Of a stretch of DNA of 64,000 nt, positions 1-7,845 are shown piece by piece (the first letter of the stretch is position 1; every line of letters begins with the position of its first letter). Position numbers and translations under genes: made by a program. The stretch comes from Varibaculum timonense_A. GTDB taxonomy: Bacteria; Actinomycetota; Actinomycetes; Actinomycetales; Actinomycetaceae. The notes under the pieces are model-generated. The model saw nothing but the letters and a program-made list of their open reading frames with translations, was not told where the DNA came from and did not search any database. The DNA lies in assembly GCF_027694345.1 (NCBI RefSeq), contig NZ_JAQEVU010000001.1, positions 248,001 to 312,000 on the forward strand, given 5' to 3'.

Positions 1-1
1 T

Positions 2-76
2 CGCGGTGAGGCGATATTAACTTTGCGCGGACGTTTAATGGCTGACTATGTTACTGGTCAGCTACTGGGCTGGTAG
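2..76 (+). CDS. hemW: HemW-like radical SAM protein, C-terminal end only
   Basis: Only the last 24 codons are inside the window, entered in frame from the left edge and ending at a TAG at 74-76. The tail reads ILTLRGRLMADYVTGQLLGW, which matches the usual C-terminal signature of HemW/HemN-like proteins (LTLRGRLLAD followed by a short helix). HemW is a heme chaperone related to the oxygen-independent coproporphyrinogen oxidase. The catalytic half lies outside the window, so the call rests on this short tail and on the neighbouring DUF3097 gene, which sits next to hemW in many actinobacteria. The two genes converge and abut at 76/77. Confidence 0.6.
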   Translation, partial: RGEAILTLRGRLMADYVTGQLLGW

Positions 77-964
77 CTAGCGGGTGTCGGCGGCGGTAAC
101 GAAATCAATTAGGGACTCTACCGGCCCTAAAAGACCGGGTTCTAGGTCGCGCCAGTCGCGCACTTGCCGCAAAATATGTTTCCAACCCTGAGCAATATCC
201 GCTTGGGTTGCAGCCGGCAAGCCTAGCGCTTGCAGGCTGCCCACTTTAATATCGGTGCCGCGCGGCACCTGCGGCCAAGTGGATAACCCCACTCGCTGCG
301 GTTTTACTGCTTGCCACACGTCCACAAAGGGGTGCCCCGCAATCGCGACTGCGTCCTCGCCAAAAGTTTCGATACACTGCTGGGCGATACGCGACTCTTT
401 AGAGCCGGCTACCAGGTGATCCACTAAAGCACCGATTCTTGTCCGCGGGGTCGGAGCGAACTCGGCTAGCCGCTCTCGAAGATGATCCACCCCGTCCAGG
501 ATTTCTACTACCACTCCTAACTCGCGCAGGTCATCGCCCCAAACGTGTTCTACTAGCTCCGCGTCGTGGCGTCCTTCTACCCAAATCCGGGAAGCCCGCG
601 CCACCCGCGCTCGGCGCTTGTCCTGGCGAGGGTCGCGGCGTGAACCCGAATTAGTGGCAGCGCGACCAGTTGCCAATTTAGGAGAGTTTTCGTTTTTCAC
701 TTTAGGTGCGGGAGCCCGTAGTTCTACCGGTTTCCCGTCAATCCAAAAACCGGCTCCTAGTGGGAAAGCCCGCACTATGCCACGCCGATCCTCCAGCTCC
801 ACCAGATACATTCCCCCGGATTTATAACAGCGCAAGACCGCGCCTACAAAACCGGTCATCACGTCCTCAACTACCAGGCCGCGGGTAGCAGCCACCGGGC
901 GGGAAGCAGGGAGCTTGCGCCAATTGTCGTTAGCGAGGACGTCTTTTCCGTAGCGATCTAACAC
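77..964 (-). CDS. DUF3097 family protein
   Basis: This 295-residue protein belongs to DUF3097, an uncharacterised family largely restricted to actinobacteria. Two parts are visible: an N-terminal beta-rich region (about 1-90), and a C-terminal region (about 125-295) that opens with RIWVEGRHDAELVEHVWGDD and continues through VVEILDGVDHL and GALVDHLVAGSKE. That second region looks TOPRIM-like (acidic residues after hydrophobic strands), suggesting nucleic-acid or nucleotide handling; this is inference. A basic linker (about 105-122, rich in R and K) joins them. The start is a GTG with a TATAGT -10 box exactly 6 nt upstream on the same strand, so the mRNA is probably leaderless. No biochemical function is known. 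Confidence 0.85.
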   Translation of the reverse strand: MLDRYGKDVLANDNWRKLPASRPVAATRGLVVEDVMTGFVGAVLRCYKSGGMYLVELEDRRGIVRAFPLGAGFWIDGKPVELRAPAPKVKNENSPKLATGRAATNSGSRRDPRQDKRRARVARASRIWVEGRHDAELVEHVWGDDLRELGVVVEILDGVDHLRERLAEFAPTPRTRIGALVDHLVAGSKESRIAQQCIETFGEDAVAIAGHPFVDVWQAVKPQRVGLSTWPQVPRGTDIKVGSLQALGLPAATQADIAQGWKHILRQVRDWRDLEPGLLGPVESLIDFVTAADTR

Positions 965-970
965 GCCCTA

Positions 971-976
971 ACTATA
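971..976 (-). promoter_or_regulatory. -10 box of a leaderless promoter for the DUF3097 gene
   Basis: TATAGT on the minus strand lies 6 nt upstream of the GTG start at 964, which places the transcription start at or next to the start codon. No Shine-Dalgarno sequence is present. The same spacing recurs at other genes in the window. Confidence 0.55.
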
Positions 977-985
977 GGGGAAACT

Positions 986-1789
986 TTAAGCGCTACAGGC
1001 GATCGCCCCGGCAGAGTCTTCAGATTCGCCACTGCCGGAATAGTTAGGATCCAAAGCCGCCGCCTCTTCGGGACTGACCCAAGCCGGCAACTTGCTCAAG
1101 CGAGAAAGATATTCGCTAATGGCCTCGAAATCACGCAACATTTCGGGAGCGGACGAAGAAAGCACTTGGAAAACCACAAAGGCGCGAATATCGCTTTCGG
1201 TGGGCTGCTCACCAGTAAGGAACGGATTTTCCCGCAACATATCTTCTAGGCGCTCCAAAGTCAGCGAGAAATCCTGGCGAGCTTGCAGCGTAGCTTCACC
1301 GTGAGAAACCGACCAAGACGGGCCAACTAGCTGCTTATTTAGCCAAGCGTCGAGGGTATCTAGTTTTGCTCGCTCCGCTGCCGGGTACAAATCCGGGGCT
1401 TCAAAATGACTAAAAGGTTTCCAGGCGGTGCAAAAATCGAGCAGCATATCGGCGGACTCGGTGGCCACAATCTGGTTACCCCGCTGGGAATCTAGTATCA
1501 CCGGTACGGTTTGCGGGTCATCAGGCTCAAAATTGGGTTGGCGGCGATACAGCTCGCGCGCTGAACGCACCATCAGCAGCGGATCATAGGAATAGCCATC
1601 CCGAATAAACTCGAAACCATCCGGGCCCGATCCGGTAGCGTAACGAACCCCGATTGCGCCCTCTAAACCTAAAAGCCGCCGCGCAATTGTAACCCGGCGA
1701 CAATAAGGGCAGGTGGGAGAAACAACTAGCAGGAAGCGACCGGCCTGTACCGGTAACTCTTCGCTACCAAAACGATAATTCGGAATCAT
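986..1789 (-). CDS. glutathione S-transferase-like thioltransferase (Xi/omega-type fold)
   Basis: This protein of about 267 residues has a thioredoxin-like N-terminal half and a helical GST C-terminal half. The N-terminal active-site strand reads VVSPTCPYCRRVTIARRLLG, a CPYC redox motif where Xi-class glutathionyl-hydroquinone reductases usually carry a single cysteine in CPWAHR. The helical part includes LTGEQPTESDIRAFV, typical of the GST C-terminal domain. Actinobacteria normally use mycothiol rather than glutathione, so the true thiol partner is unknown. The start chosen is the ATG at 1789, 6 nt after AGGAG; an upstream TTG at 1795 lies directly against that Shine-Dalgarno and is unlikely. 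The family is clear but the substrate is not. Confidence 0.75.
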   Translation of the reverse strand: MIPNYRFGSEELPVQAGRFLLVVSPTCPYCRRVTIARRLLGLEGAIGVRYATGSGPDGFEFIRDGYSYDPLLMVRSARELYRRQPNFEPDDPQTVPVILDSQRGNQIVATESADMLLDFCTAWKPFSHFEAPDLYPAAERAKLDTLDAWLNKQLVGPSWSVSHGEATLQARQDFSLTLERLEDMLRENPFLTGEQPTESDIRAFVVFQVLSSSAPEMLRDFEAISEYLSRLSKLPAWVSPEEAAALDPNYSGSGESEDSAGAIACSA

Positions 1790-1944
1790 GGACAACTCCT
1801 ATTCTTGGATTCATTCTCATTATGGCAAATGGGTGTTCTCCTCGCGCGTTAAACGGGGCGCTATCTCCGCTGGCAAGGCGCAAGGCTGGACAGCGGTAGC
1901 TCGTAACTCAAGCAAACCGAGAGAAAATGTGGCATAATAAACGG

Positions 1945-2061
1945 GTGCTCCGGGGTCGGTGAAAATCCGAACCGGCGGTAAAGTCCGCGACCCGCCTATA
2001 TGGGCGGCTGAACCGGTGAAATTCCGGTACCGACGGTTATAGTCCGGATGAGAGGTAGCAC
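1945..2061 (+). ncRNA. FMN riboswitch (RFN element)
   Basis: All the conserved blocks of the FMN aptamer are present in order: GTGCTCCGGGGTCGGTGAAA, ACCGGCGGTAAAGTCCGCGA, GAACCGGTGAAATTCCGGTA and CCGACGGTTATAGTCCGGAT, closed by P1 (GTGCT at 1945-1949 with AGCAC at 2057-2061). It lies directly upstream of ribD, as expected for FMN feedback on riboflavin synthesis. A CATAAT at 1933-1938 could be the promoter -10 box. Confidence 0.97.
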
Positions 2062-2099
2062 GGGCAGTCAGGCTCGCGTGGCGTTTTCGCGCGCCCACG

Positions 2100-2135
2100 C
2101 CTCCTCGGAACACCTAGCTTTGCGAGGAGGTTTTT
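2100..2135 (+). terminator. riboswitch expression platform: hairpin combining terminator and SD sequester
   Basis: CCTCCTCG (2100-2107) pairs with CGAGGAGG (2123-2130) and is followed by TTTTTG, the form of an intrinsic terminator. The 3' arm contains GAGGAGG, the only Shine-Dalgarno sequence in front of ribD. One hairpin could therefore stop transcription and also hide the ribosome binding site when FMN is bound. Confidence 0.8.
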
Positions 2136-2136
2136 G

Positions 2137-3201
2137 TTGGCGCTGTCTATTCCCCCTAAATCTGCCCTAACTCACGCCCTTGCTGCCGCCGCTAAAGCCG
2201 CATTGCAAGGTCCTAGAATCGGAGGAAATCCCCAGGTAGGCTGCGCTATTCTTTCTCCTGCCGGCAGGATATTGTCAATGGGGTATCACCGGGGAGCGGG
2301 CAGCGCTCACGCGGAAGTAGATGCGCTCTCTAACCTAAAAGAGGATACTGGCTCTGCTCCGCTGACGGCAGTAGTCACCCTGGAGCCGTGCAACCATAGT
2401 GGTAAAACGCCTCCCTGTAGCCGCGCCCTGCTTGAAGCGGGGATTAAAAACGTAATCTGGGCAGTCCCAGACCCTAATCCTAGGGCTAGTGGTGGCGGAG
2501 AGTATCTACGAAGCCAGGGGATTAACGCGATTCCCGCTAGTGAAGCGGGGATTGACGAAAACGTCCTCGCGAAGGCGCGGGAAGTTAGTGCCCACTGGGT
2601 GCAGGCCACCCGGCGCGGCCGTCCCTGGACGATTGCGAAAGTGGCGCAAACCCTGGATGGGTATTGCGCCGCTAAGGATGGTTCTAGCCAGTGGATTACC
2701 AATCGGCTCTCGCGTGCCTATGCGCACCGGATTCGTTCCAACGTGGATGTGATTATTGCCGGTACCGGTACCGTCCTCGCAGATAACCCGCAACTGTCGG
2801 CGCGTCTAGCCGATGGACGCGAGCTCCCGCACCAGCCGCGTCCCCTCGTGGTGGGCAAGCGCAACCTTCCCGCAGAATATTACCTTGCGGGCAAAGCAGA
2901 ACAGGCTCGCACCCACGACCTTAAGACGGTACTAGAAAGCTGCTATCAGCGCGGAGAGATTTTCGCGCTCCTGGAGGGCGGGCCGACCTTGGTGACCGCA
3001 GCGTTGAAGGCGAATCTCGTAGATGAACTACATATTTACCAAGCGTCTCGCCTGTTGGGCGCGGGGCACAAAGGAATAGGCGACTTGGGGATTACCGCTT
3101 TGACAAGTTCCCTGGATTTCCATTTACAACAGGTCAAAGAGTTAGGCGGAGATGTTTTCTTGGCGTTAGAAAAGGAAGGGACAGCATGTTTACCGGACTA
3201 A
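2137..3201 (+). CDS. ribD: bifunctional riboflavin deaminase/reductase RibD
   Basis: RibD carries out the second and third steps of riboflavin synthesis: deamination of the pyrimidine intermediate and NADPH-dependent reduction of its ribose. The N-terminal deaminase domain (about 1-145) has the zinc motif HAEVDAL near residue 58 and LEPCNHSGKTPPC near residues 82-94. The C-terminal reductase domain (about 150-350) contains VAQTLDGYCAAKDGSSQWIT and LLEGGPTLVTAAL. Two adjacent TTG codons (2134 and 2137) could start it; the second lies 6 nt after GAGGAGG and is preferred. It is the first gene of ribD-ribE-ribBA-ribH and overlaps ribE by 16 nt. Expression should fall when FMN is plentiful, through the riboswitch just upstream. 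Confidence 0.96.
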   Translation: MALSIPPKSALTHALAAAAKAALQGPRIGGNPQVGCAILSPAGRILSMGYHRGAGSAHAEVDALSNLKEDTGSAPLTAVVTLEPCNHSGKTPPCSRALLEAGIKNVIWAVPDPNPRASGGGEYLRSQGINAIPASEAGIDENVLAKAREVSAHWVQATRRGRPWTIAKVAQTLDGYCAAKDGSSQWITNRLSRAYAHRIRSNVDVIIAGTGTVLADNPQLSARLADGRELPHQPRPLVVGKRNLPAEYYLAGKAEQARTHDLKTVLESCYQRGEIFALLEGGPTLVTAALKANLVDELHIYQASRLLGAGHKGIGDLGITALTSSLDFHLQQVKELGGDVFLALEKEGTACLPD

Positions 3202-3779
3202 TCGCAGAGGTCGGGACAATTAGCTCGTTAAATAAGCGAGAAGCAGACCTCGAAATTGGGATTTCTTGCACTTTCGCCTCCGAGCTGTCCCCCGGAGAAT
3301 CGGTGGCTACCTCCGGGATTTGCCTGACCGTAACCCGGGTAGAAGGCGATACTTTCTATGCTTACGCCATGCCGGAAACCGTCAGGCTTACCACTTTGGG
3401 GCAAAAGCAGGTTGGCGAGGGGGTTAACCTGGAGCGCGCCCTCCTGCCTACGGATCGCTTAGGGGGACACCTGGTTGCCGGGCATATTGACGGCACCGGC
3501 ACGGTAACTTCCCTAGAGGAAGGGGAGCGTTGGCGGGAGCTACAGATTTCGGCTCCGCCCTCATTAATGCCCCAGATTGCCCGGAAAGGCTCGATTGCGA
3601 TCGACGGGGTATCTCTAACCGTAACCGCGGTGGGTGAGGACTATTTCCGGGTTGCAATCATCCCCGTCACCCGAGATAACACTACTTTAGGAACGCTTTC
3701 AGTCGGATCTTTAGTCAATTTGGAGACTGACCAGATAGCGAAATATGTGGAACGTCTACTTGAGGGGAGTAAAAACTAA
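3186..3779 (+). CDS. ribE: riboflavin synthase, alpha chain
   Basis: This enzyme dismutates two molecules of 6,7-dimethyl-8-ribityllumazine to riboflavin and the pyrimidine intermediate. The 197-residue protein starts with the classic MFTGLIAEVG and contains the two tandem lumazine-binding barrels expected of the family (about 1-95 and 96-190). The second repeat begins near LVAGHIDGTGTV. The length is normal. Its start lies inside the ribD coding sequence and its stop overlaps the ribBA start by one base (TAATG), so translation is probably coupled across all three genes. Confidence 0.97.
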   Translation: MFTGLIAEVGTISSLNKREADLEIGISCTFASELSPGESVATSGICLTVTRVEGDTFYAYAMPETVRLTTLGQKQVGEGVNLERALLPTDRLGGHLVAGHIDGTGTVTSLEEGERWRELQISAPPSLMPQIARKGSIAIDGVSLTVTAVGEDYFRVAIIPVTRDNTTLGTLSVGSLVNLETDQIAKYVERLLEGSKN

Positions 3780-5023
3780 TGAGTGACTTGGCCAAGTTAT
3801 TCGCGCGGGTCAGCGCGGCGCTACGGGCAGGAAAACCCGTCCTGGTAGCGGATTCTAAAGACCGGGAAAATGAAGTAGACGCGATTGTCAGTGCTCAAGA
3901 AGTTACCCCCGAGTGGATGGGGTGGATGGTGCGTTATACCTCCGGTTATATTTGCGCCCCCATGCCGGCGGAACGTGCGGATTTGCTGGGATTGCCGATT
4001 CAATGGCCAGCTAATCAGGATCAGCTGCGCACCTGTTACACCGTTTCTTGTGATGCCGCCAGGGGAGTTACCACCGGGATTTCAGCTGCGGATCGCCGTA
4101 CCACTTTGCGGGCTTTAGCTAACCCTCAGGCCAGCAGTGAGGATTTGGTACGTCCGGGACATATTTTGCCGCTTAGGGCGCGCAGTGGCGGGGTTTTTAC
4201 CCGGGCAGGACACACCGAGGCGGCCGTAGATTTAATGAAACTGGCAGAGCTGATGCCGGTAGCCGCTATCGGGGAAATGGTTCACGATGACGGTTCAATG
4301 ATTCGTTACCATGATTGCCCGGCGATTGCGGAAAAGTTTGGTTTAGAACTAATAACAGTCGCGGAACTAAAAGATTATCTATCCCAGATGCAACCGCGAA
4401 CAGAGGTACTTGCAGCTGCTCGGGTCAAAGAGATAGCCAGCGCCAAAATGCCCACCAAGTTTGGGGACTTCACCGTGCGCGCCTATCGAGACGCAGAGCA
4501 GAGCGCAGTCCATATCGCTTTAATCTCGGAAAAGACCCCCGAGGATACCCCGCTGGTGCGGATTCATTCCGAATGTCTGACCGGGGAAGCTTTCGGTTCA
4601 CTGCGTTGCGATTGCGGGCCGCAGTTACAGCAAGCGATGAGGCAAGTAGCCGACGAGGGCGGCGCGATTATTTATCTGCGCGGTCAAGAAGGGCGCGGCA
4701 TTGGACTTGGGGAAAAAGTTAAAGCCTATGCTCTGCAAGATAAAGGTCGCGATACCGCACAGGCTAACCTTGACCTAGGGTGGCCGATAGACTTGCGGGA
4801 ATATGGGGCTGCCTCAGCAATTCTTAGGGAACTAAAAATAACTAACATTCGGTTACTAACCAATAATCCCCAAAAAGCATTGCTAGACGAAGATGGGATT
4901 ACGGTGGCAGAAATCGTGCCCTTGGAAGTAGGCATCGACCCGCATAATATCGAATATTTACGCACCAAACAGCGTTTGGGGCATACTTTCCATAACCTTG
5001 ACAAGTTAGCCGAAGGAAAATAG
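3779..5023 (+). CDS. ribBA: bifunctional DHBP synthase / GTP cyclohydrolase II
   Basis: RibBA supplies both precursors of lumazine. The N-terminal half (about 1-205) makes 3,4-dihydroxy-2-butanone 4-phosphate; its acidic loop reads DSKDRENEVDAI, where most homologues have DRENEGD, and it also has RAGHTEAAVDLM. The C-terminal half (about 210-410) is GTP cyclohydrolase II, with the zinc cysteines in SECLTGEAFGSLRCDCGPQL and the GTP-binding region YLRGQEGRGIGLGEKVKAYA. The glycine-to-valine change in the DRENE loop is the only oddity. The gene overlaps the ribE stop by one nucleotide. Confidence 0.96.
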   Translation: MSDLAKLFARVSAALRAGKPVLVADSKDRENEVDAIVSAQEVTPEWMGWMVRYTSGYICAPMPAERADLLGLPIQWPANQDQLRTCYTVSCDAARGVTTGISAADRRTTLRALANPQASSEDLVRPGHILPLRARSGGVFTRAGHTEAAVDLMKLAELMPVAAIGEMVHDDGSMIRYHDCPAIAEKFGLELITVAELKDYLSQMQPRTEVLAAARVKEIASAKMPTKFGDFTVRAYRDAEQSAVHIALISEKTPEDTPLVRIHSECLTGEAFGSLRCDCGPQLQQAMRQVADEGGAIIYLRGQEGRGIGLGEKVKAYALQDKGRDTAQANLDLGWPIDLREYGAASAILRELKITNIRLLTNNPQKALLDEDGITVAEIVPLEVGIDPHNIEYLRTKQRLGHTFHNLDKLAEGK

Positions 5024-5064
5024 CTACGCCCGTCAGATTGAATAACAGACCTAAGGAGATAGAA

Positions 5065-5538
5065 ATGGCTAGAGGGGGAGTTCCCGATTTACATACTGGT
5101 GGCGAGGGTAAAAAAGTAATAATTATTGCTACCCGCTGGCATGAGCAGGTTATGGAGGGGCTGATAGCAGGAGCCAAACGCGCCTGTAAGGACGCGAAGA
5201 CAGACTATGAAGTGGTGCGGGTTCCAGGCTCTTTTGAGCTTCCCTTAGCGGCTAAAACCTATGCTGAAAGCGGGAAAGCGGATGCCCTGGTTTGTCTGGG
5301 AGTAGTCATTCGCGGAGGAACCCCTCATTTCGATTATGTGTGTGACGCGGCAACCTATGGGCTAACTAAAGTGTCAGTTGAATCCCAGATTCCTTTAGGG
5401 TTTGGGCTGCTCACCTGCGATAACCTAGAACAAGCCCTAGATAGGGCGGGTCTGGAATCCTCTAGCGAAGATAAAGGTTACGAGGCAGTGCAAGCAGCTT
5501 TATCGATGGTGCAGGTGCTGACTGAGGCTCAAAGCTGA
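5065..5538 (+). CDS. ribH: 6,7-dimethyl-8-ribityllumazine synthase
   Basis: RibH condenses the RibA/RibD product with dihydroxybutanone phosphate to give lumazine. The 157-residue protein has the family's core features: VPGSFELPLAAKTYAESGK, then CLGVVIRGGTPHFDYVCDAA, which contains the catalytic histidine, and IPLGFGLLTCDN. The start is the ATG at 5065 behind AAGGAGATAGAA; an in-frame TTG at 5038 has no ribosome binding site. It closes the riboflavin operon, 41 nt after ribBA. Confidence 0.96.
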   Translation: MARGGVPDLHTGGEGKKVIIIATRWHEQVMEGLIAGAKRACKDAKTDYEVVRVPGSFELPLAAKTYAESGKADALVCLGVVIRGGTPHFDYVCDAATYGLTKVSVESQIPLGFGLLTCDNLEQALDRAGLESSSEDKGYEAVQAALSMVQVLTEAQS

Positions 5539-5609
5539 GGGTAGTTACCTTTAGCTGTACGCGAATCTGCGATTTGAGGTTAATAACTAGCTGGCAATCA
5601 GGGTAGAGT

Positions 5610-5636
5610 TAGCAGTCGAGGCGGTAGAGTGCTTAG
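5610..5636 (+). promoter_or_regulatory. CIRCE operator (HrcA binding site)
   Basis: TTAGCAGTC, a 9-nt spacer, then GAGTGCTTA. Compared with the CIRCE consensus TTAGCACTC-N9-GAGTGCTAA this is one mismatch per half site with exact spacing. It lies 49 nt upstream of the hrcA start, so HrcA should repress its own hrcA-dnaJ operon and release it on heat shock. Confidence 0.88.
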
Positions 5637-5685
5637 TTTTAAGGATATTGAGCACCTATCGTTTATTTGAGGACAGCGAGGAGAT

Positions 5686-6711
5686 ATGAGCCAGGCAAGC
5701 ATCCGGCGCGACGACGTTTTGCGAGCTATCGTCACCGATTATGTAGAAACCGGTGAACCCGTAGGCTCTAAAGCGTTGGTGGATCGGCATGATTTGCGAG
5801 TTTCTCCCGCAACCGTACGTAACGATATGTCGGTTTTAGAGGAAAAAGGCTACCTTTATCAACCGCATACTTCAGCCGGTAGAATCCCCACGGAAAAAGG
5901 ATACCGGGCGTTCGTTAATCAAATCTCTAAACTTCGTCCTATTACCGCTGCTCAACGCCGCGCGATTGAGGCTTTTGTTCTCGGAGCAGCCGATTTCGAT
6001 GACATAGTTGAGCGTACCGTGCGCGCCTTAGCCCAGCTAACTAGGCAGTTGGCGATTGTGCAATACCCCCACTATGAACGCAGCGGATTACGACACCTTG
6101 AACTAATTCCAGTCGCAGAATTCAAGCTGTTAGTAATTGTGATTACCAACAGCGCTCGGGTGCAACAAACAACCATTGACACTCGTTACGAGGTCGATAG
6201 TGCTGCCAGCCGCAGCCTCGCCCTCTTGCTGAATTCTACCTTACAGGGAATGGAAGATAGTCAAATAGCCCAGTTAGAGCCGGTTTTAATGGCAGGAGCC
6301 TCCCCGGAACAGCTAGAGCTTATTTCCCAAATATTACCGATTATTCGCGAGGCTCTCACCGGGGAACAAACCGAACGGATTGTAATGGCGGGAGCGGGAA
6401 ATTTGGTGCGCTCTAGCCCCGAATTCTCTCGCTCTATCGGTCCGATTCTAGATGCTTTGGAAGAACAGGTTACTTTGCTGCGGCTATTCTCAGAAATCGA
6501 TCAACAAGATTCACCAGTAACGGTAACCATTGGCTCAGAATCGGGAGAGCATTCCCTGTCTGAAACCTCTATTGTGGCAGGGGCTTACGGAGATAAAGAA
6601 AGCGGGGTCGCCCATGTGGGGATAGTTGGCCCGCAAAGAATGGACTATCCGCAGGCAATGAGTATCGTGCGTGCGGTTTCGCGCTATTTATCGCGGATGA
6701 TGACCAGGTAG
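5686..6711 (+). CDS. hrcA: heat-inducible transcription repressor HrcA
   Basis: HrcA represses chaperone genes by binding CIRCE sites. The 341-residue protein has the expected N-terminal winged helix (about 1-90; ETGEPVGSKAL, SPATVRNDMSVLEEKGY, PHTSAGRIPTEKGYR) followed by the GAF-like and inserted dimerisation domains, ending in GPQRMDYPQAMSIVRAVSRY. The length is normal. The start ATG follows GAGGAGAT. A CIRCE operator sits just upstream and dnaJ follows after 24 nt, so it is autoregulated together with dnaJ. Confidence 0.97.
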   Translation: MSQASIRRDDVLRAIVTDYVETGEPVGSKALVDRHDLRVSPATVRNDMSVLEEKGYLYQPHTSAGRIPTEKGYRAFVNQISKLRPITAAQRRAIEAFVLGAADFDDIVERTVRALAQLTRQLAIVQYPHYERSGLRHLELIPVAEFKLLVIVITNSARVQQTTIDTRYEVDSAASRSLALLLNSTLQGMEDSQIAQLEPVLMAGASPEQLELISQILPIIREALTGEQTERIVMAGAGNLVRSSPEFSRSIGPILDALEEQVTLLRLFSEIDQQDSPVTVTIGSESGEHSLSETSIVAGAYGDKESGVAHVGIVGPQRMDYPQAMSIVRAVSRYLSRMMTR

Positions 6712-6735
6712 ATTAGGAAAGAGGAATAAATATCG

Positions 6736-7845
6736 GTGGCTGATTACTACGAGATTTTAGGGGTATCCCGGGACGCTACAGAGGCAGAAATTCGGCGCGC
6801 CTATCGCCGCAAAGCCCGCAAATTGCATCCCGATGTTGCCGGGCCACAGTCAGAAGAGGCTTTCAAAGAGGTATCGATGGCGCACGAAGTCCTCTCTGAT
6901 CCGGAAAAACGCCGCCGCTACGATATGGGAGGCGATTCCGGGTTTGCCAGCTCCGGTATGGGTGACTTTTCCATGTTCTCCGATATTTTCGAGAGCTTTT
7001 TCGGAGGGGAAACCAGCGCGGGGCCAACCCCCAGGGGCAGACGCGGTGAAGATTTACGTCAGCGCCTAGAAATCTCCTTAGAAGAAACCGTTTTCGGGGT
7101 AAAGAAGCAGATAAGAGTGCGCACCGCCGTTACCTGTCCCACCTGTGAGGGAAGCTGTTGCGCGCCGGGAACTTCCCCGCGTACCTGTCAGGTTTGTAAT
7201 GGTCGCGGCTCGGTAACCCGCTCTACCCGCACTTTCCTGGGACAGATGCAATCTACAGTTCCCTGTAGCGCCTGCGCCGCTCACGGTACTACTATCCCAG
7301 ACCCTTGTCCCGAGTGCTCCGGGGAGGGTAGGGTGCGAACCACAGTCACCATGCAGGTAGAAATCCCGGCGGGAGTGCAAACTGGGCATAAAGTGCAGTT
7401 GCGTGGCAAAGGCGCAGTAGGGCCGGGAGGCGGTCCTAGTGGGGATTTATATTTAGAAATCCAAGTGAGTTCTCATCGGGTATTTTCCCGGCAGGGAGAT
7501 AACCTGGAAACCACCCTGCGGGTGCCGATGACGGCCGCCATTTTGGGTACTAAAGTCGATTTAGAAACCTTTGACGGGACTCAGGAAATAACTATTTCTG
7601 CTGGTACGCAACCGGGAGAACAAATTCGCTTACCCGGTCTGGGAGTAGGACGTTTGCAACGGCAAGGACGCGGAGACCTGATTGTAAACATTATGGTGCA
7701 AGTACCGACCAATCTTGACAACGCCCAACGCGACCTAATCGAACAGCTAGCGCAACTACGCCGGGAAGATAGGGTGGAGCCCGAACCGCTTGCAGATAGC
7801 GGTGTTTTCTCTCGCCTGCGGGAACGATTTGCAGGTAAGCCATGA
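6736..7845 (+). CDS. dnaJ: chaperone protein DnaJ
   Basis: A DnaJ-type co-chaperone that stimulates DnaK ATPase activity. The J-domain (1-65) carries HPD at residues 31-33, followed by a short G/F-rich stretch (GGDSGFASSGMGDFSMFSD). The cysteine-rich zinc domain has four CxxCxG-like units (CPTCEG, CQVCNG, CSACAAHG, CPECSG), and two beta-barrel substrate domains follow. The third zinc unit is slightly irregular and the first is followed by an extra cysteine (GSCC). The start is GTG at 6736. It lies in the HrcA operon and overlaps rsmE by 4 nt (ATGA). Confidence 0.97.
   Translation: MADYYEILGVSRDATEAEIRRAYRRKARKLHPDVAGPQSEEAFKEVSMAHEVLSDPEKRRRYDMGGDSGFASSGMGDFSMFSDIFESFFGGETSAGPTPRGRRGEDLRQRLEISLEETVFGVKKQIRVRTAVTCPTCEGSCCAPGTSPRTCQVCNGRGSVTRSTRTFLGQMQSTVPCSACAAHGTTIPDPCPECSGEGRVRTTVTMQVEIPAGVQTGHKVQLRGKGAVGPGGGPSGDLYLEIQVSSHRVFSRQGDNLETTLRVPMTAAILGTKVDLETFDGTQEITISAGTQPGEQIRLPGLGVGRLQRQGRGDLIVNIMVQVPTNLDNAQRDLIEQLAQLRREDRVEPEPLADSGVFSRLRERFAGKP

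Noticed and set aside
1820..2113. 97-codon open frame on the minus strand
   Set aside because: It lies opposite the FMN riboswitch; the conserved RNA aptamer explains the sequence.
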